Source: Prunella strophiata
Lineage: Eukaryota; Chordata; Aves; Passeriformes; Prunellidae
Direction: 5' to 3'
DNA: 64,000 nt
NCBI GenBank assembly: GCA_036583965.1
Contig: JAZBQD010000502.1
Coordinates: 1 to 64,000 of the forward strand
Under the pieces are notes generated by a model. That model was not told the DNA's origin, did no database searches, and saw nothing but the letters and a program-made list of their open reading frames with translations. A program made the translations under genes and the position numbers. Positions 1-13,370 of the stretch are shown piece after piece (within the stretch, counting starts at the first letter, position 1; every line of letters begins with the position of its first letter).

Positions 1-1247
1 ACCATTCAGAGGTCTGCTTTGGCAGACTTCATGATTGTTTGCCTGGCAGTTACCAGCGAGGTGAGAACATTGTTCTGAATTGTACCCCCATACTTCATAC
101 ACGGTGTGTGTAGAGTAGGTTTGTGCCTGTTCATTTCCATGTGTGCTTAGGGTCTGCTCTTCATTTCTGTTTTTAGACTTTCTATTCCTAATGTCTGTCA
201 GTGATCTTTAGGACTGTGTGTACATGCAGCTGTATTTACATGTAGGTCAGGTATCTGACCACTTGCCTGTGATGTGGTGCTATTGTAATGCAATGTGCAA
301 AGCAGAAACTGAGACACTAAGACTTATTTGCCAGAGTCCAATCTCTGCCCAAGCTGTAGTTCAACACGCAAATTAGTCTGTAGAGCTGAGCCTGTGTTTT
401 CTGTTTCCTGGCTGAGTGCTTTCAGCTGCTGGTGTTGCTTTTTTGAACAGGAGCACCGACTCTTTTATCTGTATGAACTTGTGCCTTTATGATTTGAAAG
501 CAGCCCTTGCTTTCATTTTTCTAGTAAAAGGGACCTTAAATCAAAAGCCATGGACATTTTAGAAGGTGTAAGTAAGAACACTTTAGTGACATCTTTTTTT
601 TCTAGGCTGCAGTAAGGCAGGTCTGAGGCCAGAAATTGGTTTGCCAGATAAGTGTCCTTCTGTGCTGTGCTCTCCTGCTCTTAGTGTACTTTTATGTTCC
701 TCTGGACACAGTGGGACATGTTGTCAATTTCCTGGGACTTCTGTTGAAGGCAACTGGTTTTCTTTTCAAGGTGATTGCTTATGTTTCCCTTCATGACTTG
801 CCCAGGGTAACCAACCTCCGTTCCAAGGTGTCCTACTCTGCAATTGTCACTCTGGGAGAGCTCTTTGTGACCTTGAAGAAGGACATGGACTCCGAGGTGG
901 ATGAGGTTGCTCGGGTCCTTCTCCAGATGGTGTCAAACTCCCCAGAATTTGTTCAGAAATCAGCCAGTCCAGACCCTGGGGATAATGGTGGAGAAAGTGA
1001 CTCCTGCACGAGCAATGACTGCTCTCATGGACACAGGAGTCAGGTAGGTTCTTCTTCTTTTAGTGATATCTGTCATCCCTTCTGGTGTGTGGGAGGGGGA
1101 AGGGATGAGAGAGAGAAGGGGAATGGTGGGAGGGAAGGGTCCCATATCCTGCAATCTTCTGTGAACTCAGTGACTTGATTCTCCTGATCAACCTCATTTC
1201 TTTCCTCTTGTCACCTATTTTCTGCCCTCCTGCAGCCTATTATTTCT

Positions 1248-1490
1248 CACAATCACACAACTGTAGAATATGGGGAGTGGAAGGGGCCCACCAGGACCAA
1301 TCGAGTCCAGCTCTGGCCTTGCACAGAAAGCCCAAGGGTCACACCAAGTGCCTGAGATTGTTGTGTCCAAATGCTTCTTCAACTCTGTCAGGCTTGGTGC
1401 TGTGACAACTGCCCTGGGGAGCCTGTTCCAGTGCCCAACCACCCTCTGGGTGAAAAACCTTTTTCCTGATATCAAACTAAAGCTCCTCTG
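1248..1490 (-). mobile_element. CR1 LINE 3' fragment
   Basis: Read on the minus strand this stretch encodes RVVGHWNRLPRAVVTAPSL, the C-terminal end of CR1 ORF2. It then runs into a CR1-like 3' tail that on the plus strand starts AGAATATGGGGAGTGG. It lies in an intron of the left-arm pseudogene and is mirrored at 55,262-55,500. Confidence 0.75.
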
Positions 1491-2879
1491 ACTCCGCTTC
1501 CTGCTGCTTCCTGGAGTTCTCCCAGTCTGTCAGATTTTCCTAGACTGATGACTGGTGGGGAAGTGAAAGTGCCTGCAAAGGCTAAGGATAGAGCCTTGTG
1601 CTTTTGTGGGAAGAGGGATAATTGCAATTGCAGCTGTGAGCGGTGTTTGATATTTCACAGCGCTAACCACAGGGCCCTGGGAAAACCAGGTCTCCTCATG
1701 ATGCCATTAACTTGAGAAATAAGGAGGGTACTTGCTGGGCATGGAACCACATGGCAGGAATCATGCTGGGTGTGGCACTGCCTGCACAGCAGGGTGCAGC
1801 TCCTGCCCAAAAGGAGCCTTGTATGACTGTCCTGGCCATAGAACTCTACTTCTCCTTCAATCTGATTGTTTCATGTTTAGACTTGAGATGATGAATCACT
1901 TTAAAGGCACCCTTCACAGGCTGACTGCCATGGGGACGTTGAAGCAAATGCTGCCTTAAATGTTGGTGCTGGCCGGACTGACTAGTTCCTCAAGAGACAC
2001 TCTCAGACACAGGACACTGGCTAATACTGCCTGCCACCCCTTTTCCTCAGCTTTGGAATACGGGGTTTTTAAACATTCCGATTGTATACCCTTGTCCAAG
2101 GCACTCACAGAAGAAACAGGACTGCCTTGCTGGATATTCTGGCAACTTCAAGGTCCCACAGACTGTGGTTTTCCCTGCATTTGCTTTTTTTTCCAAAGGT
2201 CTGCAGATTTGGGAATAATGGGTGGAAAGAGCCCTCAATCCTGCTGCAGCTTCTATGTAGTGAGCTGCCCTCTGATGAGTCAGCATGAATTGTCCTTAAT
2301 TTCTAAATAATTCCTCATGCAATCTATTTTCTTTAATCTTTCTCAGAGAAATACTGTGCAAAGAATTGGAAGTATCAGATAGTGCAGGAGACTGAATTCC
2401 TTCCCTCTTCCTTGCAGGCCAGTCTTCTGTTAACAATGCTAACTCTGTGTTTACCTGAGGACAGAACCTTCTACAGGTGTCTGAAGTTGCAGGGAGAAGC
2501 CAGGCCTCCTTCCCCCAGCAAGGACAGGAGCAGGCTCTGGCCAAGGCCTGTGCTGCTGCTGCTCCTTCTCCCTGTGCCCCAGGGTTTGCTCTCTTCTTCC
2601 CAGGAGCTGCCACGCCCCGGTGCGGAAGTGTGCGGCCGAACTCCTCCTGTCCTTGACGGAGAGAATTGGAGTCACGAAGGCTCGCAGGCACACCCAGGGC
2701 TGAGAGGCTGGCACACGTGGCAGGGAAGCTTGCTCAGGACTGTCACCAGGACACAAGGTAATGATCTTCATTTCACCTCCTAAAGCAGGAAAACCGTTTG
2801 TGTGTCTGGCTATAAAGGTAAAACCACAAAAGAGTGGAAACTAAAGGAAATAGGAAGTTACCTCACTGTGTGAATAAGG

Positions 2880-3080
2880 GTCATAGAATCCTGGAATATG
2901 CTGAGTTGGAAGGGACCCATCAGGGTCATCGAGTCTGTCTCCTGGCCATGTGCAGGACACCCCAAGAGTCACTCCATGTGCTTGAGAGCATTGTCCAAAT
3001 GCTTCTTGAGCTCTGTCAGCCTTGGTGCTGTGACCACTGCTGTGGGTTGCCTGGGCAAATGACTGTACTGGGTAACCTGA
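2880..3080 (-). mobile_element. CR1 LINE 3' fragment
   Basis: Typical CR1 3' end read in reverse: TCATAGAATCCTGGAATATG, then GAGTTGGAAGGGACCC. It was present before the duplication, because the right arm has the same insertion at 53,745-53,950. Confidence 0.8.
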
Positions 3081-6000
3081 GGCTGGCCAGCAAAAAGGAG
3101 CATTGCCAACTTCCTGTGGCTTGAATGATTTTTTACTGAGATCAAAAGAGCTCAGATTAGCCAGTCCAACAGTTTTGTTTGGCCTTAGATGCACAACACA
3201 AAAGCCAAAGTGTTGGCTAATGTTCATCACTGAAGGATCCCAAACATCCAGTTTCTCATTAACTTAAGACTTCCTAGAAATATTCAGGAGTCTTTAGCCA
3301 ACATATTCAGTCTTTAAACCTTTGTTTCTAGTGTGGGATTCAGACTCTGGACAGACCCAATATAGCAGAACCTATTGTTAAGATGCATATTATGCATTCT
3401 AACTTCTGCACGTGAATACACATTTTATGTGCTTGTCTGCCAGACTTGTGTGACAACACTGGTGCTTTGCTGCTCCCCGTTATCGAGTTCCTGTGGTCTT
3501 GGAATTCAGTTTTCTCAGCTTCTTCTTTCTTATTTTAGCTCAGTTTATATCTTAGCAACCTTGACGAATTCCAGAGGGTCCTGAGAAAATTCTGATAAGA
3601 ACAGTTGCCAGCGGAATGGCTGGTGCACAATGTAGTCTAAGTTGTTCAGATACATTGCTACAGTGTAGAATGCTGTTACCTGTGGCTCAATGACCTCCAA
3701 AAGTCTTCTTGAAGGAAACTCTGGTTCCATAGTGGCAAAATCAACCCAAGCCACCAAAATCCCCTTACTTTGATGATGAAATTCCCATTAATAGCTGCCA
3801 AGAACACCAGAGCAACTATGCCCCTGCGCATACATATAGTATAGAACAATCAAAAGCAAGCATGAGGTGTTTTATCTTGGCTTCCCTGCCAGTTAAAAAA
3901 AGGCAAATTCATGTGCAGTGGCAGCTGGACACTGCTAATAGGCTCTGACAACAAAGCAGATGTGTTTTGCTTGTTCCCTGGGATCCTTTGATCCCACAGA
4001 AGCACACCCACAGTTTCAGAGTGAAATGGTATTTTTCTGTGGCCCCACATTCTCCTCTTGCCTCTTGTGTTCAGCTGACAGCTCTGTGCAGTGTCAAGTG
4101 AGGGAAATCTCCCACTTTGCTGAGTAGCTAATGCCTTCTCATGCAAGGATTGCACCTGATGGGTTTAAGGTAGCAGCCTCTTCTGTTAACATTCTTCCTT
4201 GGTTCAAAGGAACTGATATTATTAGGGGGAAAGTGGGGTTTTGAATATTTTGAATATTGGTCACAAAGAGAAAATGGAAAGAGGAGAAACTGGGTTTACA
4301 TTTAAGCAAAAAGTCTCCTCCATGCTCCTCCCTACTCTGCCCCCAGTAAAGCAATTAATGAGAATGTGCTTCTGAAGATAACAGAGTCTTTGCAGAAGAC
4401 ACTGGAATTAGTAGTACCAAGAAAATTTCCAAATATACACAAGATGTCCAAGTCAATCCTAGTTACTACAATTACTGTCTGTCTTTTGGCAATACTGCCC
4501 TGCTGTCAAGCCCTGTGGAGCTGGAAGAAGCTGGGTGAATTCAGCAGCATCCAGTGGAAAATCCTTTCTTTGTTTGGGGGGGATTTTATTTTTTTTATCG
4601 ACATTATAGAAGGGAGTGTGCCTTTGTGCAGGCACAGGGAGAGGGAGTGTTGAACCAAATCGACTTCCAACACAATGGGCCAAGCCCCAAAGAGTCCAAT
4701 TTTTTCTGTTGCTTCCTTTACGAACACTGGTTGCCTACCAGTTTGCACTATTGCCCACTTATGCTCAAGACTAAGGAATTTGAGATTTTAGACTGCTGCT
4801 CAGTATGGTAGCACCCATAACCTGCCTTGGGCTATTGAAAACAAAGAGTTGGCATCCCTGAATCTCTGGTCTCTTTCCATCTGTAAGTTAGGAAATGTTT
4901 CCCTAAGCCTTGGTAGCAGTGATCCTGGCTCTAACTTGTGTTTGAAATGGGGATTTTCCTATTTTATATTCTAAAGATTGATGGGGTTTCTCTATGCCTT
5001 TGTAGGGAATGGAAAGCCAGAAGGGTGAACGCCCATCTGTCAAGGAGCCGGTGAAGAAGAGGAGCGATGGCTTGAAGAAGCCCCAGGCCACATTGTCTTC
5101 TAGTAAACGGTACTCAGCACTTTTGTTAGATGTGACAAAGCACATGTCTCTTCCTTGGGAAAATCTTCCTGGCAGAGATCACCAGTGCCAGAGATTGTTT
5201 TCTTTCCCTACAAATGCTCTATGATAAAAAATGTCTACCACTGCATTACGCTGAACACTACTTCTCTGGAGAAGTTTCCACACAAAATTGAGAGACAAAA
5301 AGACACCCATTGGTTGCAGCTCAGATGATCCAGTGCAGTGACAAGGGCAGGGTTGTGGAGGCTAGGAGAGGGCCAAGTTTCTGCTGCCTGACTTGGGACA
5401 AGTAAATTCAAGCAGGGTTTTTTTCATCTGAGTGGAGTCTTTTTCAGATGGGTGTTTTGATGAGAAGTCCCAGTCTAGAAGCAAGATGCCATTCCACAAA
5501 GATGCAGTTCTCATCCATGTGGTTTGGCCTGGCTGAATCATGGTTTTCTTACCCTCAAAACAGTGTCAAGTTTGAGTAGTAAGTTGCAAGGCAATTCCTG
5601 AGCAACTGTGGTCAACAGGTGTCTCAATGTGGACTTTTTGTCTTGATATTTCTGTCCTTCATGTAATTTGCTTGATGGACTGTATGTTTGGTTTATTTAA
5701 TCCTGTGATGCAATCAGCAATTAAGATAGGCATTTGGTGTCTCTTCATGGCAGTTGCAGAGCTACTTGTACCTGTTCTCCTCTGATAACAGAGGGGATTT
5801 ATTTAGCTCTGTCATGCTCAGCAGTGGCAGGAAAGTGACCACATGCCTCAGTAGCAGAGCTAGCACCTTCCCGTGCTCATGGAAGAGACAGATTGATCCA
5901 GGAGAATTGTTCCCAGTGGGTGTTAAGCTGTAGATCTTGTCTCAAAGGAAGCAAATGAAATGTGAGCCTAGTTCTTGGATGTCTGGCTTCTTTTTTTATC

Positions 6001-9000
6001 TCTGTTACTGATTTTCTGAATCCTTCAAATATGGCCCTGTTCATCTGTTCAGATGCATCTGAGCTACTTTTCCAGATTGTCATGCCTGGTTGTAGGGACA
6101 CTTCTCCAGAGTGATGAGTTTCCTTCTTCTAAGACACACACATCTCATATGAGGAGGCATTTAAACTTGGAAGTAGTGTCTCTCTTTCTCCACAAAGCAA
6201 TGTGACCTGTGTGCCTCTGAAGATACATCAGATGCATCCTCATCCTGGGTTTTCCTGAGTGAGCTCTGGCGAGAATGTTACTTGCAGATTGTCTCCCATG
6301 ATGATTGTCATGATTTCCACGTTGTTCTTCAGAGAGTCATGATTTTCCAGCTTGAAATCACATAATTAGGAAAGCTCCTCAAGATGTTTTGCTCACAATG
6401 ATCACCAACAGGTCCTCACATGGTTTTATTTTCCAGGGTGAAATCTACCTCTGATGGACGCCTCCTACGCCGTGCCAAAGCCCAGGTCACGTTACCTCCA
6501 GCTGTGGAAGACACGGAGCTGCTCCAGAAGCTTTACAATCTCCTGGAAGCCAAGGGGTTTCAAACACGGATGGAAGGAGTGGCACTCCTCCAAGACCTGT
6601 GCAAAACAAGCCCCCAGCTCATCTCCACCAACATTGTCCAAGTATGTAGGGTATCTTCATTGTTCCTTTCCTTTAGCTCCTTTCCTAAGCCTGTAGCAGT
6701 AAAGTTAATTCAGTGTGTTTTGGCACTCCATCCTGGCTCTTTGGGACACGCTGGTCCCTCTTACCCAGACAAATTTAATTCAGGTCCAGGCTTCAGGACA
6801 GGTTATTTCAGTCCAGCTGTATTTGTCTGGCAGGTGCCTATTGATGCTGTTCATCAGATGATGATAGAATTTTCTGCTGGTGTAACTGCTGCTCTCTCCT
6901 ACTCCCAGTTGGGTTAAGTGAAGGGAATCCAGCTACTGAAAGCATGGCAGTTATTCTCTAGACCAAAAATGGGTTTGCATAGGGAACAGAAGTATCAGGC
7001 TGGGTTGCTTTAAACCCAGGGGTTTTTTAAAGAATACTTCTATATACCCCATCTTGTCTTGCACAGGCACAACTCTGGCTACTCATTTCCATCCTTGTTC
7101 CAATTCCTCTTGGTAAAGACAGTGCTCACCCTTCTTGGAGGGTCTCTTTTTTTCTCTTTGGAAGAGGAGGAAAACAGCTAAGGACACATCTCTGCCTTCT
7201 CCTCCCAGTAGCTGCTTTTTCCCTTTTTCCAGGAAAAGGCACCTGATCATGTGGCTGTCAAGGGACTGAATCTGCTCTGACGAGAGCTGTACACCACATT
7301 ACATTTCAGAAGTCTACCTGTTACTTAGAGAAATGGTCTGGATCCTGGAAGAGTTGATCAGAGCCCTGCACTACTCCAGAATCTGGTTCTGAGACAAACA
7401 AAATAAACCTTAGATCTCCTCCGGCCATAGTTTTGGCAAAAATCATAACTGCCCTCAGGACTTGAGGCAACTGTATAGAAAACCGGGCATTGTAAACATC
7501 TGCTTCCATACTTCTAAAGCAAAGGTAGTCTTTTGCATTGATAGATGGAATTGATTTAATGGTTTATAGATGGAGAGAAATGCCATAGGAACTATTCTGT
7601 CCCCAACCAAACCTCTTAAAAACAGAAGAAAATCTTTCAACCAGCATGAGATCGCGCCCACATTCCAGTGAGTGGCCCAGAGGAAAGCAGTGAAATCATG
7701 CAACCAAGTGCTGACCTGACAGAAAAGATCACTTTCATCTTTACACTGCTGAGTACTACATCCACTCTTCAAACAAGGACATTTTAATCCAGCTTCCATG
7801 TTGTTTGTTCTCTTCACAGATTTTTGATTATTTTGTCCTGAGAATATCTGACAGCCACAAGAAGGTGAAGCAGCAGGCGCTGGACGTGCTGGCTGAAATC
7901 ATAGGCACCCTGAAAGATGCCTTGAACCCGGTGATCATTGGTTTGGTGGAAGGAATTACAAAGAACCTGAACTCAAAGGATCCCAGGGTTCATGCTGCAG
8001 CTGTGAAAGCTCTGGAAGAATCCATTACTCATTTAGGTAAGGCTGAGCCCTGGCATGGACTCTCCTCAACTGTGTCTCTGTCTGTCCTACACAAGAGAAC
8101 GCTGAGTGCCTTGCTAGCTGTTGTTGTGTGTGGAACACTCCAGCTGACATCCACCAGAAGCCATGGAGGTGCAGTCCTTATGCACCAGTCCCCCAAGAGG
8201 CTTGAATGTGATCAGCATTTCCCAAAAGTCCCAGGAGCCCTCAGGCTCGTGTGCTGCTTGTCTGAAGAGCAAGTCCCAGACTACAGCTTGGCTACAATTC
8301 AGAGGCAAAGGGGGTTCTGGAGTTTGCTTGGGCCCCATTTGACTTCCCAAATTAATAGCTTTGCTGTTGGCATGAAGGGACACTGACCCATCAGAGCTCC
8401 TGCAGAGCAGCCACCTGGAAGGCTCTACATTATAGGCCTCTAACAGCCTATTTTCCACTTTTCTTCTTTGTCTTCAATTTTCAGAGGGGAACTTATGATT
8501 CACCAAGCTCATTTCTTTATAACAAAATGGTGTAAACCCAGCTGTCAATGAAGCCTTGTTCCACATGTTGTTTTGCATGGGGCAAGATGGCTATAGCAAA
8601 TAACTATATAGGCAAGGGCTGCTCTAAATTCCTTTGCCACGCAGATTTATGTCAGCTCTAAAAAGGCTGCACTATAGAAATATGCCTGAAAAAAGGAGTG
8701 TTAAAGAGGCAGGTCTTCAAGGGAGAAAGTTTCCACTTTCTCCTCCTCAACTGCTCTGTGAACTCACAAACTGCCTGACTTAGTGCCTTTCTGTGTTCCA
8801 CGGGGTTCTTCCTTTTCACTCTGGGATGCAAAACCTTTTCACTGCCTCCATGTGACTGAATTCTTGAGGTTCCTGATGTGAAATGTTTTAACATAGCTCT
8901 TGGTACAGCAGACAAGTTTGGATTTACAAATGTGAAAGGAGAGCTTTTCTTTTGGAATTTAAAACCCTGCCAAGTAGGCTGGAAGGAAAGAAGAAAGGCA

Positions 9001-12000
9001 TTCAAAAATCAGCATAAATGGACTTTATTTTATAAAATGGGGTTGCCCCTGCCCTTTCCCTTGCCCACTGCCCTTTCTCTTATGACCTCAGAAAAGTGAG
9101 CAGGAACATGTGTTTCACTTGTAGATAAAGTATCCCTGCTGAAAGAGTTCAGCTACCAATGGAATCAACTGAGTGGCCAAGCTCTGCTGGATGTCGCGGA
9201 GTGTATCACAGGTATGGCCTCCCCTTCTAAGCCAAGAGGTCTTCTAAGGGAGCATTTACAGGGAATGCCTGTGAATAGACAGCAGAGTAGCTCCTCCAAA
9301 TCAGGACGGGCTGAGATTGTCCCTGCTGCCCAATACCCATGGCAGGTGTACTTGGCAGGCTTTTCCCTGGCTGCTGCAGAGCTGTGCAGCATCTGAGATG
9401 GGGGCAGCGCTCGGCCTTGGGGCTGAGCTCTCCCTGGGGCATCTCAGAACCCACCTCCAGGAAAGGGAGGGGCTAAAAATACCCCAGCTGGCTCCTCTCT
9501 TGGGAACTCAGGGACATCTGTGATCTTTTTAGGGAAAATGGTGGCAAATGCTGTTTCAGGGGATCAGTTTGTTTTGTCCTCACAGAATTCTTGTTTTTCT
9601 CTTGGAAAGTTTTGAGGCTGAACCGTGCAGAGCCTGGGGCTCACAGCTTAGGTCAAAACTCAACAGACACATTAGAGGCATGGATTTAGTGCAAGGCAGC
9701 CTTTGGGGGTCACAAGGGCAGAAGCAGAGTGCTGAGGCTCCCTGCCTGTGCTGCCCAAGTGGCATTGGACTGAGCATTTCAGGGTGTGCAAACAGTGTCA
9801 TCCTGTGTCAGCGCTGTCCAAAATGCCACAAATGCAGCTGATAATTGATTCCTCAGAGGAGCTTGCTATGTCAGTAATAGCTAAGGAATGGAAAAATTAG
9901 AATTTCAACACACAGTAGAGAAGACGATTGATAGTCTTGCTTTAATTGGGGCTAAATCCACTGCTTAATTATGCCAACATCTTTACATGCAAGGTTTAAT
10001 ATACTTTGTGTCTTCATTAGGAATCTCAAAAGGGCATGTTCAGTGATTGGGAATGTCAAAGGCCCTTTAAAGAGCATTGGAATAAAGTAGATCTCCAGCA
10101 ATAGGGAATTTAGTTTTGCAGTTATTCTGATCTCTCTTTCAAATAAAGGAATTAACCATAAAGTAGGACTACTTTAGAAAAAGCAGATGTTCTCTCTGAG
10201 ATTTAGTAGGAACAGACAGCTGTTCCTCACATTCAGTAGTCACCAATGTCTTTAATTACATTTAAAGTCAAATGAATTCCCATTTTACAATGGGTACCAT
10301 AACCCTTTTCCTGTTTAGCAGAATTGGGTTTGGGTAATATCAGGAGCTATTTCAATGTTGATGACTGCTGGTGGATTAACAGCATAGAGAAAATGAAGTC
10401 TCTTCCACCACAGAATAATAAATGGCTACTAGATAACATTTTGAAAATAAGAATGATCTCCAAAGCATTTCAGGTTTTGATCTCACAGCCAGATCTGCCT
10501 TGCAAGGAGCCTGTTGGTAGTGAATTTTTGTCTGTGTTTGATATAGTTCAGTTCAGAAAATGAGCAGAGAGCAGATTTCAGAGACAATATGAGAAAACAC
10601 TTGTGTTTTGGTTAAATTTCAGTCCCCTGTGTAGCATTTTCCTCTCTCTATGCCCATGTTTCAGTGGACATTATATGAAAAACTGCCATTAACATTGGGA
10701 GGGAAATGGCATTAAAACTTGGAGATGCTAAAATGCCATGGCAATGGGGTCTGGGTAATTATCTAAGACACCCTGAGGTTTGAAATAGCTGTATGTTGGA
10801 AGCCACAAAAGCATTCTGCCAAAGACGCCAGCTCTAGTCACTGATGTTTGTAATCCAACTGTCAAGAAGCAGCCATCTCTGGTGGGCTGGAGTTTTGAAG
10901 TGTGTTCTAATACTGCCCTTTGCTGTGTGCCACTGAGCAAAGGGAAGAGCCAGATTAGACATTTGGCACTTGACATCAAAGTTACAAAAATGGAATCATC
11001 CCTTTTATTAGAAATCTCTCAATTTCCTCTCTACAGTGCATTTCCAAATCTTCAGTGTGGGTTTAGACAACTTCTTAATGGAAATAAAAGGCAATTTGAC
11101 ATTTCAGTTCATTGTTCATGCAGAAACAGATTGTGAAATAATTTAGTGAAGGTACGAAGTCTGCCACAGGTACAAGGCTGTGGTTGGAGAAATTAGTCCT
11201 GAGGGGGTTGGTGGTTGTGTTTGAAAGATGATCAGCTGCTTTGCCCATTTCTGGATGATGGAGCTCTGTGTGCTGTTTTGCTGATCTTAGCCAGAGAGGC
11301 TTCCAGGAAGCAAAAGCAGAGGTAGATCCTTGTTTGCATTGAGGTTGGTGGTTCAGCACCGTGTCTCTCTCTCCGGCAGTGCTTGTGGAATGGGTTTATG
11401 CCAGGAGCCCTGAAGTCGTCCAGCTGCGACGCCCTGCCCGTGCTCTGGTCCTTCCTGGAGAACAAGGCGCTGCCTGTCCGAAGTGCCAATGTCCGCACTG
11501 TGGCCACCAAGCTTGCCTCTGCCCTCTACAAGGTGATGGGCACCAAGCTGAAGAAGTGTGCTGCCAGCAAGCCTCCACATGTGCGGGAAAACCTCTCCAA
11601 ACTTTTGGGCTGGTGAAGGCGTGACGTTCTCCAGAAAGCTGACGAAGTGCTGAGTTGGACACCTCCGGACGCACCTTTGTAGCTGTGCCAAAAATGATGA
11701 AATACTAAGGAAGGGAGTGCATCTGCCCCTGCTCTCTCCATCACCCTTCCTAGTCATGGCATGGGGGGCCTGAAGCAACTCCAGGTTGAGGACAAGGTGA
11801 GGCTGATCATGGCTCAGCCTCACAAAAAGGTAAGGTGGGAGCTGGGCCGCTCTCTGGTGGGAGGAGGAAGGGTCTTGTGGCAGCCCAGAGAGCCTGTGCA
11901 CATTCCCAGGGAACAGCTGTGCCCTGCATGTGCCCCCTGCAATGAGCTGTGCTGCTGCCAGTGCCCTGTGGAGCTGTAGGGCTGCTCAGCTGTGGGGCAG

Positions 12001-12580
12001 GGAGAGGGGCAGGAGGGTGCATGTGCAGCTGAGCCATTCCTGGCAAGCACAGGGCTCTGGGCTCCCTGCTGTCCCAGGGCAGCCCAGAGGCCAGGCTGTT
12101 CCTGTGGTAGCTCTGGGCAAGTGGGTCAGGGTTTTCCCCTGGCCTGCCTCAAGTGTCTGCCAGCAAGAGCATGTTTCCCTGTGCAGCTATTTAGAAGTTT
12201 CCACGGAATCTGTCCCATGAATTATGGAGCTTCAGCTGCTTTAGGTTTGCATTGCAGCCTCTGTTATATTTTCTGTCTCCATTTTGCAGGTCTGACTGGT
12301 CAGAGTCTTTCCAAGAAGTCTTACCAAGAGGTTTTCTCTGGACACTTCTGATTTTCCTACCCACAAAGTGCTTGCCTTTCCAGAAGAGCTCTCTTTCCTT
12401 CAAGCTCAGGAAGAAGCTGCCACCTGTCTGAAGAGCATTTGAAGAATAGGATTTATGCGTTAGGCTTCATAGTTACAGATGTACATATGTTCTGATCTTT
12501 AGATGTAGCTTTGAAGAAATGTGTTTTGATTGTATCTTTAAATTTTCATTACATATAAATAATAATTGTTATTATATAAA

Positions 12581-12638
12581 CAATGTAATAAAAATTTATT
12601 TATCTTACATATAAATAGAATAAATTTTTATTACATTG
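12581..12638. repeat. AT-rich perfect hairpin in 3' flank
   Basis: Bases 12,581-12,600 (CAATGTAATAAAAATTTATT) are the exact reverse complement of 12,619-12,638, separated by an 18-base spacer. Overlapping AATAAA-like signals occur on both strands. The counterpart in the right arm (about 44,200-44,262) keeps the outline with several mismatches. Confidence 0.85.
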
Positions 12639-13370
12639 TCTAAATTTTATTGTGAAAATTTAAAAAAAGTAAATAAATTAATTAAATGTAAACAAACCAA
12701 GGAGAGAATTTGAGACCAGGACCTGATAGCCTAGAGATTATGGGAGTGCAGCTCACTCAATGTGCCAGTGTCTCACCACATCCTTTCCTCATTGGGCCTC
12801 TCTTTTGCCATGTTTTCTTGGTGTCATTTGTGCTGCTCTTTGTTCCTTGGCATTACAACAGGGCCACCTGTTGACCTGTTTGGGGGACAGTGGATCCAAA
12901 AGATCCTGTATAGTCAAAAGTTTTCTACCTAGATGTGTTCTGTGTCACAAAAGGCCTGAGCAAAGAAACAAAGAGAAGTGTGCCCAAATCCCAAAGCTTT
13001 GCTCCTTTGCAATCTCACACAGATATGGCTCCCAGGTGTCTTCAATCACAATTTCATAGGAAAGAAGAGGTGGTGTATTTCACTGGGAAAAGATGCACTG
13101 CTTTGGAAAAGTCATCTGTATGTATATTTATCCAGGACAGCAGTCCAGGTGTGTTGTTTGCACCTTGTTTGAAGAAGGATGAGTGCACTGTGAGGCCAAG
13201 AGTTCCTCAAATCTATACCACATGCCAAAATGTAGCTACTGCCACTTATCATACTGACTCTGGCTGCGGCTTTAGCCGCACACTTCTGGGTTCAGAACAC
13301 AGGGTCAGGAGGTTGTTTTAATTGCAGTTCAATCAGTCATTTTAAAAGGGATTACCCTCAACAAAGGGAC

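Larger units (their letters stand above)
1..11616 (+). pseudogene. TOGARAM2-like: TOGARAM2-like pseudogene in the left arm
   Basis: Inverted paralogue of the minus-strand gene. Recognisable exons: 1-60 (cut by the window edge), 806-1043, 2604-2757, 5006-5109, 6437-6641, 7820-8036, 9125-9211 and 11380-11616. Exon 1-60 has one lost and two gained bases. Exon 806-1043 has an extra G at its start and an extra C near 969, so SASQTLG is no longer read. Exon 2604-2757 has an extra A near 2679. The last exon has an extra T near 11,423. The exon encoding HYGQEIVK is deleted, the join lying near 4195-4205. Exons between 5006 and 9211 are intact in length and splice sites, so decay is uneven. The alternative is a sequencing artefact, but the separate indels plus a whole-exon deletion make real decay more likely. 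Confidence 0.85.
1..13223 (+). repeat. Left arm of large inverted duplication
   Basis: The sequence from base 1 to 13,223 reappears reverse-complemented at 43,609-56,513, including exons, introns, CR1 fragments and the AT-rich 3' flank. Homology stops after the shared ATAGATTTGAGGAACTC-type sequence (reverse strand). On the left side the next bases lead into an ERV remnant. A 15-base stretch present in the right arm near 43,628-43,643 is missing here. The arm probably continues beyond the left edge of the window. Confidence 0.93.

Noticed and set aside
8041..8386. Extension of the open frame beyond the exon at 7820-8036
   Set aside because: A good GT donor ends the exon at 8036 and the family protein continues in the exon at 9125. 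The extra residues are intron read-through.
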